Shown here: piece after piece, positions 43,201 through 54,206 of the stretch
Layout of the letters: the number at the start of each line of letters is the position of its first letter
How positions within the stretch are numbered: the first letter of the stretch is position 1
NCBI GenBank assembly: GCA_016858145.1
Contig: JAEHOE010000034.1
Location: 682,001-746,000 of the forward strand
DNA length: 64,000 nucleotides
Direction: 5' to 3'
DNA from: Edaphochlamys debaryana
Lineage: Eukaryota > Chlorophyta > Chlorophyceae > Chlamydomonadales
Position numbers and translations under genes: made by a program
Notes under the pieces: generated by a model
Databases searched by the model: none
What the model was told of the DNA's origin: nothing
What the model saw: only the letters and a program-made list of their open reading frames with translations

Positions 43201-46200
43201 TGGCCCTGGTTCCCGCACAGGAGATGCTCCGCTGCGTGCAGCACTTCATGGCGGCGGGCAAAGAGCAGGTGGTGGACGTGGTCGCACTGCAGGTGGGGGA
43301 GGGCGGGGAGGGCCCGGGCGGGCTCGTGACAGGTCCACGCCAGGGTGACGAAGGCTGTGGCGTGTGACCTTCGGGACACTCCCCCGCACCTGTACATCCC
43401 TCGTCGCCTCACCACCACAACCTCAGCACAACCCAGGCCCTAACACCCAAGCCGGGCTTCTTTGCTTGGTGGAATCGTTCTACAGCCTCTACAGCCTTTG
43501 TAGCCTTTACAGCCTCTGCAGCCTCAATACCCGCCCCATCTCCCTCCATCCCCAGGGCGAGGTGCTCATGCTGCGGGGCCTGCTGCGCACCAAGGACCTC
43601 ACCATCAAGAGCCTCGAGGAAGTGGGCTCGGGGCTGCGGTGAGCGCAGCCGAGCCCCCACTTCTTTCTGTTGCGACCAATCACCTGGTGTACCGGCCGTG
43701 GCCTGAGACCTGCGCTTAGAGCTCCCGTAGCTTTTGCCCCACAAGCCCCTCTTACGCCCCCTACCTTTCCCCCCAACCAACCCAACCACCGGCTCCCCCT
43801 GGCTTCCCACCCAACCCGAACCTTTCCCCGAAACCCCTACCTCAGCACCCGCTCCCCCTTGCAAACCCAACCCCCACCCCCCACCCCCCACCCGCCCAGC
43901 ACCGGCTCCCCCACCAAGCGCGCGCTCAAGATGGTGCCCCTGGAGGCGCTGCACGCGTCCGAGCGCTCCCGCGACGCCGTGGCGCAGGAGAAGGCGGCGC
44001 TGCAGACGCGGCTGGTGGACCAGCGGGTGCAGGTGCGCGGCGGCGGCGGGGAGGGCCTGTCCCTGATGGCCCTGTCCTCATCAGGAGCTTGCCTTGGTCC
44101 GAAAGGTCCTAAGGGGGCCTTCCGGCTCGGGCGCCTCGGGCGCTCTCGCGCGGCTCCTGCTGCGAGCTTTGGTTTGCCAACGTATGGTGGCTCCGCCCCA
44201 ACTCCACAACCCCCCACTCCCCACCCGCCCCTCTGCACCCCCCCAGCTGGTGGCTGCCCGGCACCGCATCGTCAACTACATGGCGGCGCTGCGGGAGGCG
44301 TGCGAGAAGGCCGAGTGCTTCTACAAGTGGCGCTGCGTGACGGCCACCTTCAAGGTGCGGGAGGTGTCTCTGCAGCGGTGCAGTGGCTGCATGTCCAAAG
44401 GGATGATGGGGACGTGGGGCAGGGGCGTGGGTAGGGAACGGCTGCCACACGGTCGCCTGGCACTTCAAGACGTGCCTCTTCGTTTTCACACTCTATCGGT
44501 TGCGCGGTGCTGTGATGTCCGACCTAGCGCTCTATCCACGGTCCCTGCGTGTCCCCCCTTCCTCCCTCCGTGCGTCGTGCAGTCGGAGCGCGACCACGCC
44601 GCCATGCTGGCCGCCCAGGACGAGCAGGAGAAGGTGGTCAAGGAGTGCCGCCTGCAGGTGGCGAGGCTCGAGGTGAGCGCTCCGGCGGGAGTTGAGGGCT
44701 TCTGCCCTGCTCCTACGTCGGCGCGTACGCCTACCCTCTGCTCTTCGCCTGCCACGCGTACCCCCACCAAACCCGTGGCACGACGCGTGCAGAAACCCAT
44801 ACCCTTCTACTCGAAAACCGTCCGCCCCTGTGCCCACCACCACCCACGAACCCCACCCGCAGGACGAGCTGGAAAAGGCCCTGGCGGTTCACGGCGAGGA
44901 GGTGGCTCGGCTCACGTCCGCGCACACCACCGAGGTCGCGCAGCTGACCAAGGAGCACGAGAGCCAGACCTTCAACATGCGCCTGGAGCACGCGGAGGAG
45001 GTCAAGGCGCTAAAGGAGGCGGCGCTCAAGGTGGGGAGGCGGCGGGGGTGGGGTTGGGGACGGGGGTGGGGCCATGGGGGTGGCTGTGAGTCATGCCGCC
45101 GAGGTGGGGGTGGTGCGGAAGAGACGGAGCCTGCCGGTTCGTCGGTTCAGTAGCGCAGAGGAGAATGGGTTTGGCTGGGCTTGCGCCGCGCCGGAGTTTC
45201 GCCGGTTCCCCGGCCGTGTGCTTGGCACTTGACCGTGCATTTTTCCTTCCCAGGCATCCACGACCCGGGTGGACGTGCTGCGGCGAATGATGAAGGAGCG
45301 GGTGCGTGGGGAGGGGCCATGAAGGGAGCGCGAACGCTGTCCGGGCTGTTGAGGGCGAACCCCTGCCCGCTTCCTGCCCTTCCCTGCTGTGCCCCGCCAT
45401 GCCACGCTCCATACTGCCCCCTGTTGCGCCGTGCACTGGGCGAACAAGAGCAATGACGCCTTCCCCGCTTTGACCTCCTCCCCAGACCGCCCGCTGGCGG
45501 GAATTGCTGGCCTACGCCACGCTCTACTACTGGCGCTTCCGCTGCAAGCGCCAGGTGGGGTGTGTGCCCTTTTCCTTCAGACTAATTGGCAGTACCCGAA
45601 TACCCTGCTGCTGCTCACGCCTGCACAACTGGGAGCTAGATTAAGGCCTGCATTGGCAGCTTCCCGCGCGCGAAGCTGGTGCAGTTGTAATCACGGTTGG
45701 CTTCCGCCTCCCGCCTCACCGCCCCCCCAGGCCGAGGCACGGGCCCGCTGGCGCAAGTGGGCCGACCGCCTGCGCGCCCTGGACGAGCCGGACAACCCCA
45801 CGTACAGGCGAGCCTCGGCAGCGCACCACCGGGCGGGCGCACTGCCACCGGTCATGGCCTCACTTCACAGACCCCATCACACGCCCCAGCTCTACCGCAG
45901 CCGCCCCTTCCCTCCTGCCCTGCTCCGCACCCTGCCAACCCCACCCCGGCCCCCATCTCTCCCCTAAAACCCCACCACCAACCCCCACCAAGCATTCCGC
46001 CATCCCGCCCCCAGGGAGCTGCTGTTCGGGCCCCGCATGACCCTGGCCAGGCGGCTGCGGCTGCGGCGGCTGCTGGCCGACCCCGACCTGCTGCTGCCCA
46101 AGGCCATGACGGGGGCCGACATCGCCCGCATGATCCTGCGCGCGTGGAGGGGCTGGGCCTACATCAAGCGCCAGGCGCACAAGGTAGATCGGTGGTATGG

Positions 46201-49200
46201 GGGGGACAGGGAGACGGAGCGCGGGCAGGCGGGGCTGTGTTGCGCTATGGCCTACCGCTGCTCCCTGACATCCCTTGTCCACCTGGACCGAGTGCTACCG
46301 CCGAGGGTGCCTGCTGTGTGTCTCGACCCACACGGCCCTGTCCCTTTCCGTCTCGTGCCCGGAACCCGCCCCAGCCCCTCGCGCCCTTGCCGCCTTGTTC
46401 GCCCCCTCCACCTTGCCGCTCCCTCCTCCTCCCCTCCTACCCCCACCCCAGCTCGACGCCCTCACCGCCGCCGTGCCCGCCTTCATCGACAACATCGGAG
46501 ACCGCCGCCGCCTAGAGCGCGCCTGGCTGGCGCTGCGCCTGTGGACGGCCGGCAGCGCCACGGCCCGGGCGCACGAGGCCATTCGCGACTACGAGAACGC
46601 CACGGCGGAGGCCAACGCGGCCAAGGCGGCGGCGGAGAGCGCGGTTGCCAACATGGCAGATGAGCTGGAGAGGCAGAGGCAGGCGTGAGTGGGGGCGTGG
46701 GGAGGGATGGGCGGGAGGGGAAGGGAGGGAGGCTTGGATAGGCAGGAACTGGTGTGAGCGGGCGAGAGGGAGGGGAAGGGGGCTGAGGCTATGCGCAGAG
46801 TAGGCAAGAGCGGGCAGCGTGGTGGTCGCACATGGGGAAGATGCGAGCAGCTTAGGTCTCCTGACTTATCTGCTTGCACTGCCCCGCCGACAGGACGGCC
46901 GAGGCGGAGGCGGCAGCCGCGGACGCGGCCGCAGCTGCCGCGGCGGCGCAGGAGGCCGCCACTCAGGCGGGCCAGATCATGGCTGCCGGGGGCTACGGCA
47001 CGGACGGGGGCCAGGGCTACGGCATGGGCACCGGCATGGGGATGGGCATGGGCGGCGGCGCGTACGGACATGGCATGCCGCCGGGTGCCGCGGAAGGTGC
47101 GTCAGGCAGGGCTGCGGGGCGGAACACAATGGACCTGCCAGCATCGTCCTCTGCTGCGGTTCCTCACCCTGCAGATCTCCGCACCCTGGTGCCCTGTTAC
47201 CACTGACCATACCTGCCCGGCACTTGGCCCCTGGACTCTCGACTCATACCCACTGCACGACCCCATTCCGTTTCTTCTCTTCTTTCTTTTCCCAACTCCT
47301 GCAGTCGGCACGCAGTACCTGCCCAACGTGCACACCGTGCTGAGCGGCGGCGGCTACGCGCCCGCCCACGTGGCAGCGGCCGACGCGGTGGCGGCGGCGC
47401 AGGCGGCGGGGATGGACGTAGGCATGCACCCCATGAACACGGCCCTGCAGCACCCGGGCTACGTGCAGGTAAGGACGGGTGGGCGGGGCAGGACAGGGCG
47501 CTTACGAGAGGGAACGGATTGTGTAGCAGTTGTGCATCTTAGAAACTAGATGCCATATGTAAGGAGCCTCGCACCTACGGCATATCGCCGCCTTCCGTGC
47601 GGTCTATGCAAGCAGGCGCGTGGGAAAGAGCTGACCGTGCCCCGGTCCTGGCCCATTCGTGCTGCAGATTCCGCGCCTCTCCGACGGCAGCATGGCGCTC
47701 CCGATCGTGAGTTGCGGTGCCGCAAGTCGCCCTTCTCAACTGTCCCATTCCTCTTGCCCCTTTCTCTTCTTCCTCACATGCAGCTGCCTGACCTCTACCG
47801 CCCGCATCTGTGGCATCCCTGACACAGCTTCTCAATAACCGTACCGATCCCCTTGGCCACCTGCCCCCAGGACATGCAGCCTAGCAGCGGGGGCTACCTG
47901 TCCTCAGGCCCCAGCGGGGGCGGCGCCGGGAGCCAGATCGCAGCCTGGAGCGACCTGAGCCAGGGCGGCATGCCGCCCGTCACGGGGCCCAGCCAGGCCC
48001 GACTGGACGCCCAGGCCCGCCGCCGCTCGTCCTCCGCGGGGCGACGGCGGTCCTCCGCCCAGGGCAACGCCCGGGTCAGCGGCACCGGCCGCAGCTCGAC
48101 AGCAGGTGCGCACGACTGCGTGAACCCGCGTCCTCAGCAGCCATTCAACTCTCTTGTGCCCGTTGACAACGAGAGGCCCGCCGCGAAGCTCACGGAACCG
48201 TGTTCCCGGGCACCCCCGGGCTGCGATTATCCACCTCTTCACCCACACCCGGCTTAGAACCGACAAACCCAGTTCCTGCCCCCCGGCTGCCCCCTCCCGC
48301 AGGCCAGCAGACGGGTGGTGGCGCCGTGGCCACTCTGGCAGAGCGCGCGGGGCGGCTGGCGGCGGCCGTTGACGCCATCCAGGCGGGCGTGCAGGACACG
48401 GCAGCGCTGCTCAGCCCGCGGACCAAGGTGCTGCAGGTACGTTCATGCCTAAGCCCCCGGTCTTGATACCGTACGGGGAGGACAAGGGGCGTGGCAGGGG
48501 CCCTCAGGGGGCGGCGGTGCCATACCAAGCGGTATGAACAGCGCCTGCTGGCCGCGCTGCCCTGCAACGCTGGTCGTCCCCTCCGCCTCGGCACTCCCCT
48601 TATCCAACCGCGCACGATGCGCACTTCTGCCTGGCCCACCGTGGCACTCGTAACACTCCAGCTCCTCATCGTCCCCTCCGCCTCGGCACTCCGCCCATGG
48701 TTTCAACCGCAGACGGGCCCCGACAGCGCCAGTGACCTGGGCGCCGCCATGGACCAGAGCTTGGCGCCCCGCTCCACGGGGGGCGGCTCGCGGCCCGGGT
48801 CGCCCGTACGCCGCATCCAGGGCGACGGCACGCTCGCCATCGAGTACATGCCCAAGGTGCGCCGTACACCGCATACCGCACACGCGTGTCGTACATGCCC
48901 GCGCGCACCTCGTTCCGCTCGGTCCTCAACCGAGCTGGCGCCGTCCTTACCTCGATCCCCACGTCCGGTATCTGCCCGTGCAGGTCTCCGAGGGCGGCTA
49001 CAGCGCCAGCCCGCCGCACAGCCCCACGCTCGCGCCGCGCCCCTCCGACGAGCGCGGCGCACTGGCGGAGTCCGGCGACGGCCCCAGCGGCCGCATGCCC
49101 AGCATGGCTGGCTACGGCTCGGCACCTGAGGGTCAGACCGGCCGCATGTCGGTCCCCGGAGGCACCGGCATGTACGGCACGGGCGGGGGTGCCGGACCCG

Positions 49201-50581
49201 GGGCGGCGCCGTTCTTGGATTTCACGGCGGTGCAGTCGGGCGGCGGGGCCTCCGGCCGGCCGCCCCGGTCCTCGGCCGGCGGCCCCAGGCCCTCCACAGG
49301 TGGCACGGGCACGGGCAACACCAACAGCGTGCAGGTGCTGCTCAGCCGCCTGCCGGGTGAGTGCCGAGCGCAAGCGAAGAGGGGGCGCGGCTGCATAACC
49401 GCCTCGTTACTGGGCAGAACTTGCGTCTCTGCGTTGCTCTCAGAGTATCCTCTCTGACATGTCTTCGACACGTTTCCACTCGTATCGTTCTTGCCTTGCC
49501 AACCCCAGGCCGCAACCGCCCCCTGCGCGAGGACGGTCGCTCCATCCGCCGCGTGGTCTCAGGCAGCGACGGCGGCCCGGGCCCCACGTCAGGCCGGCCC
49601 TCGGGCGACGGCACCCGCAGCACCGGCGGCGGCGGCTACGGCCACGTCAGCAGCCGCCTGCATGAGGAGACCGTGAGCACGATCGCCAAGAAGCGCCTGG
49701 CGGGCCGCCCCCCGGAGCGGGGCGCCGCCAACCTGGCGTCCATGCCGCCCGCGCCTCTGGCGACCGTGGCGGGGCCCGTGGGTATGATGCTGCCCCCCAA
49801 CACCAACACGCCCGGGCCCGTGAGCCTGCGGCAGATGGAGGGCGTGCCACAGGGTGAGCGCTGTGGGGAGCGGGAGCGGGAGAAGGAGGAGCAGTGGTGG
49901 TGGTGGTGGTCGCTTGTCGAGGGCAGTCGTGTTTGTCTGGAGGGGGCAGATGCGTGCTGTTCCGCACGCCGCTTGGCTGCCTGATCGACGGGCGTTACCT
50001 CTCTCTCTCATGCCCCTCCCTTTCCTTGTTATACCCCCTCCGCAGCCGCCAGCCTGCGCGGTGGGATGGGCACGGCGTCGGGTATCGCGCTGCAAGCCAC
50101 GGCGTGGCCCCACGTGCCCGCCAGCGTCCTGCCCGGGCCTGGCGGGCCTGGGCCCAACACGGCCGACCTCGTGCGGCGGCGCGGCGACCCGTACGCAGCG
50201 CCCTCGGCACCCTATGTCCCATCCATCGACGTGCCCCTGCCCCCGCCCTTCCCAGCGCCCATCCAGTCCCAGGCCGTCGTCACGTCACAACTCGCCCAAC
50301 CGCCGTACGACCAGGCCCTCCAACTGCCAACAGCTGCAGTACTGCCGTCGAAGGGCGGCAAGGTGGTGCGGTTTGAGCGCATGACGCCGCCGCCGCCCGG
50401 TGCTGGCGGCGGCACTGCGGCCCTGCTGACGGGCGAGGGCAGCCCCGGGTCGGAGGGTCTGGTCCTGGTGGACGGGGAGCGGGAGGGCACCAGCGGGGGC
50501 GGCGGGCCGGCGGGGCACACGACGTACATATCACTACCGTCCCCCGTCAAGGTCAGCATCCGCCTGCCGGGGCCTCTCTGA
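37266..50581 (+). CDS. Large uncharacterised coiled-coil protein, about 1856 residues
   Basis: Forty exons from ATG 37266 to TGA 50581 (e.g. 37266-37391, 37463-37563, 38813-38971, 40538-40700, 42871-43054, 44863-45030, 46452-46684, 48984-49356, 50046-50581) sum to 1857 codons in consistent phase. Residues ~40-1130 are heptad-rich Glu/Lys/Ala/Leu helices, broken by a globular-looking part at ~480-740. Aromatic-Trp-Arg motifs recur: AFFKWRQAALK (~32), CFYKWRCVTATFK (~836), LYYWRFRCKR (~964), AWRGWAYIKRQ (~1044). They resemble the core of Sfi1-type centrin-binding repeats. The tail (~1150-1856) is Gly/Ser/Pro-rich and disordered. A cytoskeletal, centrosomal or flagellar role is inferred. Introns after 38162, 39976, 41082, 41643 and 45807 appear to use GC donors, though in-phase GT alternatives exist for some. 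Confidence 0.75.
43481..43528. repeat. Tandem ~9-12 bp repeat, TACAGCCTC/T
   Basis: Five imperfect units of the type TACAGCCTCTACAGCCTTTG in a coiled-coil gene intron, just before the acceptor of exon 43556. Confidence 0.75.
49894..49910. repeat. (TGG)n microsatellite
   Basis: About six TGG triplets within the last intron of the coiled-coil gene, following a GAGCGG/GAAGGA purine tract. Confidence 0.8.
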
Positions 50582-51367
50582 GTCATGACTTATGGCTCAT
50601 ACATTAGGGATAGTGGTGGGGAGGGCTGGGCAACGGGCAGATACAGGAAGACTTCAACACAATACTACCGGGCTGGTGATGGGGAGGGCTGGCGCGACGG
50701 CTGGGCAACGGGCAGATGCGGGGAGACTAAAGGACGGAGGCAGAAGAAAGTGGGAAGCGTCGCTGTATACATGTGTCTCTCATGTAACAGCCGCCACGCT
50801 TGACCTCTTCAGCGAGTTCCTTCTTCTGCGTGACAGTGAGGTGGCAGCCGCGTTTCTTGCCGGTGTCGGGGAAAGGGCAGCGTGTGGGCGGCGGGAATGG
50901 CGGGTGGTTAGTGCATACCATGATTGCGCCAACAGGCTAGTGCGTTAGTACACAGCTTTTGTGCAACGCAGATCCAGATGAATACGCAGCCGCTCACTGT
51001 CTAAAGGCGGCGAGCCAATCGCATGTCAAGAAAGCCGCACCAGCCACCGCACCTCGAGTTCGAGACGGCGCTAAGGCCTAAACGTTCAAGTGGCTGCACG
51101 GCTAGGTACAGAGAGAGCGAGGGAGGGCGAACGCGGCTGCTTTGCGCGCCGAGCTGCTGGAAAAGGCGGGTGATGCCCTCGCGGCACTTGACTCGCGCTG
51201 CTATGTCTTAAGCTAGCGCACAAGGTAAGTCAAGCGTTTGGCAATGGGGAGACGGCGCTGGGTCGCTTGCTGAGCTCAGTCGGGTGACTTGCTTCCCCCA
51301 CCCCCGTCGCCTCACCCCGTGCCCCCACCCGTTCACCGCTCCAGCGTGGTGAGCCGTCAGGAGGCAG
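50582..51367. other. Intergenic, coiled-coil gene to BTB copy 3
   Basis: Contains an imperfect duplication (GGGGAGGGCTGG ... CAACGGGCAGAT at about 50620-50645 and 50680-50720) and the TGTAA at 50783. It also includes the presumed promoter of BTB copy 3. No exon is supported. Confidence 0.5.
50783..50787 (+). terminator. TGTAA polyadenylation signal for coiled-coil gene
   Basis: TGTAA 202 bases after the TGA at 50579-50581. Confidence 0.6.
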
Positions 51368-53020
51368 ATGGAGCCCCTCCGACACAGCCTCCCTACACCG
51401 TGCTGGTGCGGCAACCTCGTCACCCGACCTGTGCCTGCTCACGAGGGCGGTGGCGAACAGCAGCTGGAGACGCTGTTGTGCTTGGCCAACGGCACCCTGC
51501 GCGCCCTGCTCGGCGCCGACGGCCGCAGCGGTGTGAGGTTGGGCCCTCCATAGCAGCTGCCGCTTCCTGCAGAGATCAACCACAGGCCTCTGTATGATGC
51601 CGTCTATGACAGCTACAGCGACTCTCTGTTCATCAGCTATGGCACGGCAGTCGGCCGGGTGGAGGCAGGCAGCTTGGACCTCAAGTTGGTCGCTGGCGAC
51701 CCCTTGCAGTCGGGTGTGGAGAATGGGCCCGGCCCTGACGCCAGATTCCTACCGCTCAGCTTCATGTGCTCTGATGGCAAGGGATGCCTGTACGCAGCAG
51801 ACGGCGTCGACGGTAGGGTAGTGAGGCTGCGGCTGCCCGCGTCGTGGCGTGCAGCGGGGGCAGGGGCAGGGCCCAGCGTCGTGGCGGGCGGGGCGGCGGC
51901 GGGTCCGACGGACGCCGGTGCGGAGCAGGTGGTCGTGATGACTCTACCATTTGAGCTGCCCGGAAAATTCTCCGGCCTGGCTCACGCCCCCGGCGACGGA
52001 GGCAGCGACGGCAATGCCCTGGTCCTGGCCACGGAAACCGCCCTCTACCGCCTTCCCTTGGGCGAGGGCGGTGCAGTCGGGGACGCGGCGGCCCCGGTCC
52101 TGTGGGTGGGACACGGGGATGACGAAGGCACGGCGGACGGCAGCGGTTTGGAGGCAAGGTTCACCGACGTGTGGGACATTCGTGTGGACGCGGAGGGGGC
52201 GGTGCTCGTGGCCGATGTGCAAGAGGACGAGACCGTGGTGCGGCGCGTGGCGCCGGACGGCACGGTGACTACCCTGGCCCGGGTCAGCGGGAGGTACCGC
52301 ACCCCCTTCATTCTCCCAAACGGTTACCTCGTGCTGTGCTCAGCGGAGCGTGCCGATCCGCACTGTATCTTGGCACTGGACCTGGGCCTGGAGCCGGCAC
52401 CCTTCCTCCGGGCTACTGTTGCCACTCCCGCCGCCGGCCCGCCCCGCCGCACGCTGCACGCCGACATGGGCGCGCTGCTGGACGCCCAGCCGGACGGCAC
52501 GGCCGACCTCACCCTCGTGGTGGCCGGCCGCCGCTTCCCCGTGCACCGGGCCGTCCTCATCGCCCGGAGCGACTACTTCAAGCGGCGCCTGGCGGCAGAG
52601 ACCTTTGCGGACGGGGCCGCCGCGGAGCTGAGCCTGCCGGACACGGACCCCGCGGCCTTTGCACTCCTCCTCCGCTTCGTCTACACCGGCGCCGCGGACA
52701 TTCCGGCCGCCCTGGCGCCGTCCGTGGCCGAGCTTGCGGACCGGCTGCTGCTGCCGGAGCTGTGCTCGGACGCGCAGGCCGCGATCCTATCCGCTGTCTC
52801 GGTTGAGACGGTGGTGGGCTCCCTGCTGTGGGCGGAGCGGCTGGGCGGCTCCTTCTTGGGTCTGCTGTCATCGCTCAAGGCGTGGTACCTGGAGCACCAC
52901 GAGGAGGTGCTGGAGGCGGCGCCGGAGTCCGTGGGGCGCCTGGCCTCGGAGAGCCTCCCGCTCTTTGTGGAGCTGCAGCGGGGGCTGACACGGAGCGCCA
53001 AGCGGCAGCGCGTCGCCTAG
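51368..53020 (+). pseudogene. Propeller-like/BTB-POZ protein, copy 3 (one in-frame TAG)
   Basis: Single-exon homologue of copy 1, open from ATG 51368 to TAG 53018-53020 except for one TAG at 51551-51553. There, copy 1 has the first Gln of PPQQLPPP. All domains are otherwise intact: propeller-like blades (SFMCSDGKGCLYAAD, LVLATETALYRLPLGEGG), BTB (ADLTLVVAGRRFPVHRAVLI), BACK-like tail and basic C-terminus RSAKRQRVA. Downstream of the TAG, 488 codons remain open. Either it is a very young pseudogene or an internal start (first in-frame ATG at 51763) yields a shortened but BTB-containing protein. A sequencing error at one base cannot explain CAA to TAG. TGTAA lies at 53026-53030, right after the stop. 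Confidence 0.75.
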
Positions 53021-54206
53021 GCAACTGTAAAACATGGGGAGAGTGGGAAAGAGTTGGTTTATCTGCACGCATGGGACGGGGGTCTTCGGGGGGCTGGGCT
53101 TGGTTGACTTGGGGTATGAGGGTCCGGAGTGGGGCTGGAAGAGCGGCTGTTGGGTGATGTGGGTCGGCTGCGTGCCGGCCTGCAATGATCTGTGGGGTAT
53201 ACATCATGCTGTTGCTCGAGCTGGGGTGCAGGGGCTGTGAGCTGCTGTGGCTGAACCAGGGGTGAAAGTGGCCCAGGGTGGGTGCGGGTTCGGAGGCGAG
53301 CCCCGCCTCAGTCGACTGAGCTGAACAACTGGCTGGCTGAGCTGGTGCAGCTCGTGGCGAGTGGCACGCGTTTTGCAGCGCCTACAATTAGCCGCTGCCA
53401 TAGGTTATTGGGAGGCGGGCGTGACTGAGTTCGAGACCATGACTGTATGACGGTATACTGCCAAGAGGCTGTTGTTGGAACTGGTCAACGGGAGGCTGTG
53501 GGGTGGGGTGTGGGGTCTGTAAGGCGCTTCCCGGAAGTTGGTGGGGCTCACGGCTTGCTGTGGCTTGCTGCGGGATGTTTGATTGGATCGTACGAGGGTC
53601 AGGGGACTTACAGGCATCAGCTTAGTGGGACAATGCATTGGGCTTCAAGCCTAGTCCTGAAGGAGGGGAAGCCTCCTAAAGGAATGGCCAGGGACGCGAT
53701 GCTCTTGGCACGGCGCTGTTGCAGCGAGTGCTGCAAGGAACCTGAGGCACAGTGTGTGCGTGGTGGGACGAGGGACGTCAAGGGGACGAGGGACGAGCAC
53801 GGGCCGGGGCATTGCCGTTGCCAGCTGCAATCACCCTTCAGCCCCATAACGGCTGCGCCAAGCTCAAGAGGCCAAGGACAATTAGGGATCGAGCGCATTC
53901 AGGGGGCGCGTCGCCGCGATGAGTGTTGCGACCGAGCCGAGCGAGATGGGCCCACCTGGACGAGCGCGGGGAGGCGCGGGGAACGCGGGGAATGGGGCGT
54001 GGGCCTCAGCTGTGGGCAGGAGCAGGACGAAGCGCACGAATGTCTGTAGCTGCGCTGTAGGCCTATCCACGTTACTGCTTGCACACTGTACTTGCTTGGC
54101 AACTCGACAACTTGACATCAGGGCCCATGTAGCATTTTGGCCGTGACACGCTGAGTCCCAATGCTCCCCAGCTCCAGCGTCAAGAAGTCACTTCAACGCC
54201 GTCGCG
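53021..54206. other. Intergenic, BTB copy 3 to TM9SF gene
   Basis: 53030-53265 is the flank shared with BTB copy 2. The remainder shows no supported exon; an ORF at 53447-54049 has no codon bias or family resemblance. TGTAA occurs at 53026 and 53518. Confidence 0.5.

Noticed and set aside
45731..45807. Definite GC donor after exon 45731-45807
   Set aside because: A GT donor at 45802 (CAC|GTACAG) keeps the same phase and only removes two residues, so the GC claim is not secure here. The same caution applies to 41083 (AGC|GTGCAG) and 38163 (GAG|GTCAAG).
47470..47667. Gene end at the TGTAA near 47556
   Set aside because: This TGTAA lies in an intron with a strong GTAAGG donor and a CTGCAG acceptor, and the reading phase continues to 50581.
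47783..47822. Small exon (LPDLYRPHLWHP) in the coiled-coil gene
   Set aside because: It has an acceptor but runs straight into a stop with no donor. Exon 47706 joins 47871 in phase without it.
9810..53020. Reassignment of UAG/UAA to an amino acid to explain stops in the BTB copies
   Set aside because: The affected positions correspond to different residues (Gln, Phe, Lys), copies 1-3 all end in TAG, and the other genes use TAG, TAA and TGA normally. Pseudogene decay is simpler.
53447..54049. 200-residue plus-strand ORF
   Set aside because: No splice context, no recognisable domain, and composition unlike the real exons.
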